DNA from: Dipteronia dyeriana
Lineage: Eukaryota > Streptophyta > Magnoliopsida > Sapindales > Sapindaceae
Assembly: GCA_032871835.1 (NCBI GenBank)
Contig: CM065299.1
Span: 79,014,204-79,078,203, forward strand
DNA: 64,000 nt
Direction: 5' to 3'
The notes under the pieces are model-generated. The model saw only the letters and a list, made by a program, of their open reading frames with translations. It was not told the DNA's origin and searched no databases. The position numbers and the translations under genes were made by a program. This document shows positions 56,720 through 64,000 of this stretch, one piece after another. The stretch's first letter is position 1, and each line of letters opens with the position of its first letter.

Positions 56720-57728
56720 TGATAAGGATCAGCCAGTTGATCACAATTCGGCTAAGATTGGAAAAGATCCAGATCCTTTAACCATTCATGGAGGACCAAT
56801 GACAAGAGCTAAAGCTAAAAGGATGAAAGAAGCCTTAACTTGTTTAATGGAAAGCATTTGGAAGGAGCAAGCTAGTCAAGATTTGGTCAAGGTTCTAAGG
56901 ATGCAAGAAGAGTATAAAATGGTCAACATGTTTCAAACAAGTCTAAATCCCGAAGACAAGAGTCCAGCTTTGTTAGAATGAAGTATTCTAGCCAATCTTG
57001 AATAATAAAAGGCCATTTGGCCATGTTGGGTTTTGGGTGCCTATTTTATAATTTGTTTGGGCTTAATTATGTTGGTTTTTGTTGGCTTATTTTCTGATTA
57101 GTTTGGGTTTTAATTGTGTTGGGTTTTGTGGGCTTATTTATGAATAGTTTAGGTTTTTGTGTAGGGTTTTATTTTGTTAAGCGTGAGTTCATGTGTTCTT
57201 TGATTAGGAATAAGGAGTTACAAAGGCTGAATACTTAATGGCGATTATTCAAGGTCTAAATGTCATTTAGTGGGAAGTTACACATTTAATGTGCAGTTAT
57301 TTTTGTGTTGTATTGTCATTGGCCTTTGTTCTATATAAACAAGGCTGCTTTTTCGATGTAAGGGCAGAGATTTGAGTAATATAAACTTATTTGAGCACTT
57401 TGTGAGTGTTTTGTTTTTAAGTTCTTACATGAACTTTGGAACTTATCAAGCTTATTCAGCTTGTGGCGTTCAACAACCTCAAAATCTTTGTTTTTTCTTT
57501 AAACTTATCAAACTTCATAGTTTGTGGCGTTTAGAGGAAATTAAAGTGCTGTTCTAATTAGCTTTTATCATCATTCTATTGATAAAGTGATTAGAATAGT
57601 TTCTCTTACTTCAATCTTGAACGATCGGGTTTGTTTCAACTAGTTGGAGGGTGTTAAATTGCATTCCATATGTATCATATCTCTTTTGCTATTGGGGTGT
57701 ATGGTTGCTAAATTAATGATTTCCATCA
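56720..57728 (+). repeat. 5' LTR of the plus-strand B element
   Basis: 1009 bp, TGATAAGGATCAGCC...TTTCCATCA (one change from TGATGAGGACC). TATATAAAC promoter at 57332-57340. An in-frame copy of the polyprotein tail ([19 protein letters not shown]...) lies at 56799-56981. Confidence 0.93.
57418..57533 (+). other. Stem-loop motifs in a B LTR
   Basis: Three hairpins ~85-200 nt after the TATA box: AAGTTC-TTACAT-GAACTT (57418-57435); ACTTATCAAGCT-TATTC-AGCTTGTGGCGTTCAA (57441-57473); ACTTATCAAACT-TCAT-AGTTTGTGGCGTTTA (57503-57533). In the last two the outer sequence is constant and the stem differs on both sides. Confidence 0.65.
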
Positions 57729-58373
57729 TTTTGGTATCAGAGCTTGGCTCAAGATTGAGTTTTGCATATCCATTTATTTGTTGTTCTTTTAGTTTTTTTT
57801 TTATCACTTTCTTTTCTTCTTCATCTTATAGCACTGTATCTGTAATTCATCTTAATTGTTGTGCTTCTTGAGGTTATTGTCATTCTTCTTTATTTTCCAC
57901 ACACAAAAAAAAAACAAAAACAAAAACAAAAAAAAATGTATTGCAGACTCAATGAATTCTTTCAAAAATCCAAAAATCTTTCTTTGTTCATATCATTCTT
58001 GTTTCGGTTTGGAAAATATTTAAATATTGTCTTCTTAACCAAAACAAACAGAATTCTTGTTGGGATAGAAATTGATATTTCAGTTCTAATCTTTGCTTAC
58101 TTTAAGTGGCCTACCTTTTGTTTGTTTTTTTAGACCTACCCAATTTCACTCCGTTGAATTTGCCATAATCTGAATTCTTTGTTTAAAAGGACCTTAGTTA
58201 ATCTAAGAAGCCAAAGAAAAAACAAGAGAGGTAAAAGGCAAGAGTGGCGAGATTAGCATCGAGAAAAGCCAAATAATTGTGTGAAACACGAGTGGTGTGA
58301 ATCAATTCTTTGAGAGAAACACATGAGGGAGTGATTGTGAGGTTGTTCTAACTTTTTTTTCCAGGTTTTAAAC
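57729..58373 (+). other. Leader and PBS of the plus-strand B element
   Basis: PBS TGGTATCAGAGC at 57732-57743. The leader is non-coding with A/T runs. The acceptor-like TTCTAAC...TTTTTCCAG/GTTTTAAACATG lies just before gag. The expected donor reads GAGTTTTGC here, so GT is lost in this copy. Confidence 0.8.
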
Positions 58374-59308
58374 ATGTCTAACAAAGATAAAGAAGTGAGT
58401 TCTTCCTCAAATGATCAAGTGATTCAAGCAATACAGAAACAATTTGAACGTATGTTCAAAGTGATGGGAGATGTAGGAGATCGTCTAGAAAGACATGATG
58501 AAGCAATTACCAGATTGCAAAGAGAACCACGACGTGGAAGACAACCAGCATTTGTCAATGATGTATATGATGGTGGAGAAGACACGGATGATGGCCCATT
58601 ATTGGTCTAGACGTTAATCCAAGAAGACAAGCTAGGAGAGGACGTTTTGATGGTGTGGACCGAAACATAGGCAGCATCAAAATGAAAATTCCTCCTTTTC
58701 AAGGGAAGAACAATCCGGATGCCTATTTGGAATGGGAATGAAAAGTGGAGCTGATCTTTGAATGTCATAATTACTCCGAAGAGAAAAAGGCAAAACTAGT
58801 TGTTGGTTAATTTTGTGATTATGCTATTGTTTGGTGGGATTAATTGTGTAAAGACAGGAGTAGAAATGGTAAAAGACCTATAGAGACTTGGTTGGAGATG
58901 AAACAAATCATGAGGAGGAGATTTGTCCCTAGCCATTACTATAGGGATTTGCATCAACGGTTGCAAACTTTGACACAATGTTCCATGAGTGTAGAAGAAT
59001 ATCACAAGGAAATGGAGATAGCCATGACAAGGGCTAATGTGGAAGAGGATCGTGAGACCACCATGGCTCTGTTTTTGAGTGGGTTAAACAAGAACATTGC
59101 TGATCTTGTGGAGTTGAAACATTATGTGGAGATTAAGGACATGGTGGGTGTGGCCATGAAGATTGAAAGGCAACTCAAAAGAAAAGGCATCAAGTATGAT
59201 TCAAAACCTTATTCAGGTTGTTTTTCTTCTTGGAAACCGAATTGGAGTAAAAAGGATGATAAACCCATTGTTAAGCCTAAAATTGATGAAACTAAAAGCA
59301 AAAAATGA
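58374..59308 (+). pseudogene. B gag, plus-strand copy
   Basis: MSNKDKEVSSSSNDQVIQAI start with intact ATG. A small deletion at ~58590 ends the first frame (GGEDTDDGPLLV). The capsid-like domain continues in other frames (FQGKNNPDAYLEWE; 58844-59308: MRRRFVPSHYYRDLHQRLQT, KIERQLKRKGIKYDSK) with stops at ~58740, 58808 and 58840. Confidence 0.88.
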
Positions 59309-60077
59309 AATAGGCAGCAAGGGTAGAGGTGAGAATCAACCTAATCAAACTAGAGGCATTAAGTGTTTTAAGTGCCTTGGACATGGTCATGTAGCACGTG
59401 AATGTCCTAATAAAAGGGTAATGATCATGAGGGATGGGACAGTTGAATCAGAAAGTGAGAGAGAGGATGAAGATGACATGCCACATTTAGAAGATGCTAG
59501 TGATGTAGAGTATGATAGTGGAGAAAATTTGGTAGTACAACTCACACTTAGTTTGCAAAGTAAAAATAATGAACATAGTGAGCAACATGAAAATTTATTT
59601 CATACTCATTGTTTGATTGCTAACAAGTTGTGTAATGTGATTGTTGATAGTGGAAGTTGTACAAATGTGGCAAGTACCTTGCTTATGGAGAAACTGAAAT
59701 TACCTACTATTAAACATCCAAAACCATACAAGTTACAATGGTTGAATGATAGTGGTGTTGTGAAGGGAAATCGACAAGTGTTAATTTCTTTTTCAGTTGG
59801 TAGATATAAGGATGATGTTTGGTGTGATATGGTACCTATGTATGCTGGTCACATGTTATTGGGGAGACCATGGCAATATGATCGAAGGGTAATGAATGAT
59901 GGGTTTAAGAACCGTTATTCTTTGATCATGGAGGGACAGAAATACCAACTTGAACCTTTGCCTCCAAAGACAATTTTTGAAGACCAAATGCGTATAAAAC
60001 AACAATATGAAGAGCTTGAATCTTCATTAGCTGAAACTTTGGGAAGGGAACAAGAAAGAGAGAAAAAAAAAAGGTAA
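59280..60077 (+). pseudogene. B gag zinc knuckle and protease, plus-strand copy
   Basis: Open through CFKCLGHGHVARECPNKR, an acidic spacer, protease IVDSGSCTNVAST, MLLGRPWQYDR, and the Glu/Lys linker (LAETLGREQEREKKKR). A 1-base gain in the A-run at ~60065 shifts the frame. The DSG catalytic triad is intact. Confidence 0.88.
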
Positions 60078-60078
60078 G

Positions 60079-61889
60079 TTGAGTGGTAAAAATGAGAGCA
60101 ATGGGAAACACAAGGGGAGAGAAAACAAGGAAGGCTTGAGTGAAAGAAAAATGAGTGTTTATGCAAAAATGTTTGATGTGAGGAAAGGATTAACTATGAG
60201 GCAGCCCTTACTTGTACTTATGTACAAGGATGTTTTAAAAGTTTCTAACAAAATTAACAAGAGTTTGCCTAGTGTTATTGTTGATATTTTACAGAAAAAT
60301 GAGGATCTCTTTCCCAAAGATGTTCCTATTGGTTTGCCACCAATTAGAGGAATTGAACATCAAATTGATTTCATTCCGGGTGCAATCATACCAAATAGGC
60401 CAGCATATAGATGCAACCCCGAAGAGGCCAAGGAAATCCAAAAGCAAGTAAGTGAGCTTATGGAAAAGGGGTATGTACGTGAAAGTATGAGTCCATGTGC
60501 GGTTCCTGTTTTGAGGTACCTAAAAAGGATGGTTCTTGGAGAATATGTGTTGATTGTTCAGCCATCAACAAAACCACGGTAAAGTATAGACATCCTATCC
60601 CTAGGTTAGATGATATGTTGGATGAATGAAATGGTTCTTGTGTGTTTTCAAAGATTGATTTGAAATATGGATATCATCAAATAAGAATGCATGAGGGTGA
60701 TGAATGGAAAACCGCTTTCAAAACTAAACATGGTCTATATGAATGGTTAGTAATGCCTTTTGGCCTAACTAATGCACCTAGTACTTTTATGAAATTGATG
60801 AACCATGTTTTACGTGCTTACATTGGAAAGTTTGTAGTAGTTTATTTTAATGATATACTTGTGTATAGCAAAAATTTAGACAGGCATGTAACACATTTAA
60901 AGGCTGTTTTTGATGTGCTTAGAAAAGAAAAGTTATATGCTAATCTAAAGAAATGTAATTTTTGCACTAATGAACTTACTTTTCTTGGTTATGTTGTTAT
61001 TGATAAAGGGATATATGTTGATCAAGAAAAAGTGAAAGTAATTAGGGAGTGGCCGAAACCCACTTATGTTAGTGATGTAAGGAGTTTTCATGGTCTCGTT
61101 AGTTTTTATAGGAGATTTATTAAGGATTTTTCTACCATTGTTGCACCATTAACTGAATGCATAAAAAAGAATGTGGGATTTTGGTGGGGTAAGGAACAAG
61201 ATGATGCTTTTAACTTGCTTAAACACAAACTTAGTTCAGCATCTTTGCTTGCTTTGCCTAACTTTGCTAAAACTTTTGAGATTGAGTGTGATGCAAGTGG
61301 AATAGGTATTGGAGGAGTCTTAATGCAAGAGGGCAGACCCATTTCATTCTTTAGTGAGAAGCTAAATGGAGCAAGTCTTAACTACCCGACGTATGATAAC
61401 GAGTTTTATGCCCTGGTGAGAGTGTTAGAGACATGGCAGCACTATCTTTGGTACAAGGAATTCATTATACACACTGATCATGAGTCCTTGAAAGATGCTC
61501 TTTCTAGAAGGTATGCTCTAATTTCTAAACTTGATGCAAAATTATTGGGTTTTGAGTACATTTATGACTTATACAATTCTGACTTTGATTTTGCTAATGT
61601 TTATGGGGCATGTGAGCAAGGGGGTTTTGATAAGTTCTTTAGGCATGATGGTTTTTTTTTCAAAGAAAACAAGCTATGTGTTCCTAGATGTTCAATGAGA
61701 GAATTGCTTGTGAGAGAGGCACATAGTGGCGGGTTAATGAGGCATTTTGGAGTTAAAAAGACTTTGGGTGTGTTAAGTGATCATTTCTTTTGGCCACACA
61801 TGAAAAGAGACGTTAAGAGAATATGTGAGAGATGCATTACTTGCAAACGAGCTAAATCTAAAGTAATGCCTCATGGGCTGTATACTTCT
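60079..61889 (+). pseudogene. B RT, RNase H and integrase zinc module, plus-strand copy
   Basis: 60079-60582: linker, [51 protein letters not shown], then a frameshift. 60642-61889: [36 protein letters not shown] (catalytic Asp to Asn), [17 protein letters not shown] joined directly to DALSRRYAL, so an in-frame deletion removes ~40 residues of RNase H. Then the zinc module to [10 protein letters not shown]. Confidence 0.9.
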
Positions 61890-62676
61890 TGATGAGAATC
61901 AAGAAGTCATCAAATGATCCATTGCATGTTCCGGTTGGGCCAATAACAAGGGCAAGAACTAAGAGATTCAAAGAAGCACTAAATGGCCTAATTCAAGACA
62001 CTTTGGCTGATTTTGAATTGTTGAAGTCCAAGATAAGCACACATAAAGACCAAGGCGTAATTAAGGTCATCAAGGCAATTGATTGGGCCGAATAAGGAAG
62101 ACTTGGGCGTGTGGCACAAGCTAGTCAACTTTGGCTGATTTATTTCCTTTTAATTTCCAAAGAATAATAGTTGATTTTTTTCCCAAATTAAGGGGCTGAT
62201 TTGTTTCCAGATTTAGCTTTCCAATTAGGAAGCAAGTCAATAGTTGCTAGTTTAGTATTTATTTATTTCCAAAATTTGTTTGCATTTATTTTCATAATTG
62301 TAAGTCATTAATTGCCTAATATTTATTCCCTTTTAGGTCTTAGATATTTTTAGTCTAAAAGGGACCAATTGATGTAATTTGAGGATAGATTTTGAATTGA
62401 AATAAATTTGAGAGAATTTTCTCTTTGGTTCTTCATAGAACTTGTGAACTTATCAAGGTTCTACCTTGTGGCATTCAAACATTAACTTATCACTCACCTT
62501 CTTTCTTATTCTTGAGTGTAGCGTCTACAACTTTCTTGATACCGTTGGTTCTTACCTCATTATAGGTAACGGGTCGCGGTCCGATAATATTCTTGTTTAA
62601 AAACTTGATTAGAAAACGATCTTTCGTTACCATATATTGGTTCCGGGTCTCACTGCTCTTGGTGAGGTTCATATCA
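61890..62676 (+). repeat. Recombinant A-type solo LTR
   Basis: 787 bp, TGATGAGAATC...GTTCATATCA, within the B integrase. Flanks TTCT (left) and TTCCT (right) fit a duplication that lost one base. Up to ~62235 it matches A1 U3 (GPITRARTKRFKEALNG); from TTGCTAG on it matches A2, including TAAAAGGGACC and the motif ACTTATCAAGG-TTCTA-CCTTGTGGC. Confidence 0.85.
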
Positions 62677-63592
62677 TTCCTCTTACTATACCTAGTGAGC
62701 CTTGGGTTGATATGTCAATGGACTTTGTCTTGGGATTACCTAGGTCAAAAGGGGGGAAAGATTCTATTTTTGTTGTTGTTGACAGGTTCAGCAAGATGGC
62801 GCATTTCATTCCTTGCCACAAAACAGATGATGCAACTTTTGTTGCGGGGCTGTTCTTCAGAGAAATGGTAAGGTTACACGAAATTCCAAGGACAATTGTG
62901 AGTGATAGGGTTGTGAAGTTCCTTAGCCACTTTTGGAAAATGCTTTGGAGAAAGTTAGGTACAAAGCTGCTGTATTCAACCACTTATCATCCACAAACAG
63001 ATGGACAAACGGAGGTGAAAAACAAAACTTTATCAATGCTTTTAAAGACCATAATTCAAAGGAATTTAAAGAATTGGGAGGAATGTTTGCCACATGTGGA
63101 GTTTGCTTATAATCGAAGTGTGCATGCTACAACAAACCATTCACCATTTGAAGTTGTGTACGGGTTCAATCCATTATCTCCTATGGATTTACTACCTTTA
63201 CCTTTGGAAAGAGCTAATTTGGATGGTAAGCAAACAGCTGATTTTGTCAAAGCCTTGCATGAAAAGGTGCGTACACAAATTGAAAAGAAAACTCTACAAT
63301 ATGAGAATTAACACAACAAGGGCCGAAAGCAAGTAGTATTTGAACCTGGTGATTGGGTTTGGGTACACTTGAGGAAGGAAAGATTTCCTAGCCAACGAAA
63401 GTCTAAACTCATGCCAAAAGGGGATGGACCATTTCGAGTCCTTCAAAGAATCAATGACAATGCATACAAGCTAGAACTACCAAGTTAGTATGGCAATTTT
63501 AGTGCAACTTTCAATGTTTCTGATTTGTCTTTGTTTGATGTAGGTGATGAAGGTGTTGATTCGAGGACGAAGCCTTTCGAGGAAAGGGGGAA
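62677..63592 (+). pseudogene. B integrase core and C-terminus, plus-strand copy
   Basis: [28 protein letters not shown] (usually VSDRDVKF; first Asp kept), [30 protein letters not shown], stop at ~63309, then [33 protein letters not shown], a stop, and SRTKPFEERGNDED over the polypurine tract (63575-63592). Confidence 0.9.
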
Positions 63593-63799
63593 TGATGAGG
63601 ATCAGCTAGTTGATCACAATTTGGCTAAGGTTAGAAAAGATCCAGATCCTTTAACCATTCATGGAGGACCAATGACAAGAGCTAAAGCTAAAAGGATGAA
63701 AGAAGCCTTATCTTGTTTAATGGAAAGCATTTGGAAGGAGCAAGCTAGAATGGTTAATATGTTTCAAACAAGTCCAAATCCCGAAGACAAGAGTACAGC
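63593..63799 (+). repeat. 3' LTR of the plus-strand B element, start only
   Basis: TGATGAGGATCAGC... directly after the polypurine tract. It carries the tail motif GPMTRAKAKRMKEAL and a deletion relative to other copies near 63750, and is interrupted at 63799. Confidence 0.88.
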
Positions 63800-64000
63800 T
63801 GATGAGGACCAGCCAGTTGATCACAATTCGGCTAAGGTTAGAAAAGATCCAGATCCTTTAACCATTCATGGAGGACTAATGACAAGAGCTAAAGCTAAAA
63901 GAGTGAAAGAAGCATTAACTAGTTTAATGGAAAGCATTTGGAAGGAGCAAGCTAGTCAAGATTTGGTCAAGGGTCTAAGGATGCAAAAAGAGTATAAAAT
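63800..64000 (+). repeat. Further B LTR, cut by the window edge
   Basis: TGATGAGGACCAGCCAG begins at 63800 inside the preceding B LTR; the target preceding it is ACAGC. Whether it is a solo LTR or a whole element cannot be seen. Confidence 0.85.

Larger units (their letters stand above)
56720..64000 (+). mobile_element. B-family element, plus strand, continuing past the window
   Basis: Inserted into a B LTR of the opposite orientation. It contains the 5' LTR, PBS, leader, gag, protease, RT, RNase H, integrase, polypurine tract and the start of the 3' LTR (63593). It is interrupted by an A-type LTR (61890-62676) and a further B LTR (from 63800). Numerous stops and deletions; the RT active site is YFND. 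Confidence 0.92.

Noticed and set aside
56799..56981. 60-codon frame MTRAKAKRMKEALTC... in a B 5' LTR
   Set aside because: Untranslated 5' copy of the polyprotein tail that is coded by the 3' LTR; it has no gene of its own.
1..64000. Host protein-coding genes
   Set aside because: Every open frame of note matches gag, protease, RT, RNase H, integrase, LINE ORF1/ORF2 or the TGCG tract.

Overview
This 64 kb window looks like plant nuclear heterochromatin. I found no host gene, rRNA or tRNA gene. Nearly every stretch can be assigned to nested LTR retrotransposons, L1-type LINEs or one simple-sequence tract. Evidence for a flowering plant: Ty3/gypsy elements primed by initiator tRNA-Met (TGGTATCAGAGC just inside the LTRs), plant-type LINEs with a DUF4283-like ORF1, and a Galadriel-type chromovirus with a chromodomain. 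The species cannot be named from sequence alone.

Family labels are mine. A1 = Ty3/gypsy family with ~750-bp LTRs (TGATGAGAACAAGG...TTCATATCA) and full gag-pol. A2 = relatives with the same LTR ends but a different U3, all lacking RT, RNase H and integrase (gag-protease only, 560-950 bp LTRs). B = a related family with ~1010-bp LTRs (TGATGAGGACC...TTTCCATCA). The integrase C-terminus of A1 and B resembles the CRM chromovirus clade and runs on into the 3' LTR.

Layout. 1-5738: B pol (-) with an A2 insertion (1764-4657), then a lone B LTR. 5739-10562: LINE (-). 10563-23608: degenerate Galadriel element (+) split by two A2 derivatives. The first (10804-14055) is palindromic with inverted LTRs; the second (15528-22310) carries 4 kb of LINE in place of its middle and lacks the leader intron. 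23609-33770: degenerate TGCG-type tract with a near-complete A1 element inside (26125-32807, TSD GTATG). 33771-56719: remains of a B element (-) containing an A1 copy (34461-48531), which itself contains a complete B copy (35454-42659, TSD GCTTG) and a solo A2 LTR (47524-48415, TSD AAGTG). The outer B 5' LTR also holds a composite A2 element with LINE pieces (49837-56293, TSD GTAAC). 56720-64000: a B element (+), interrupted by a recombinant A-type LTR (61890-62676) and by another B LTR at the window edge.

Functionally, A1 and B would supply RT and integrase in cis, and A2 elements would need them in trans. All coding copies seen carry stops or frameshifts. The most interesting signals are a recurring stem-loop motif (ACTTATCA - variable stem - TGTGGCGT) in the transcribed part of the A1, A2 and B LTRs, whose stem changes on both sides; the palindromic and LINE-bearing A2 elements, which look like captured reverse-transcription accidents; and the intronless leader, which points to splicing in the A leader.
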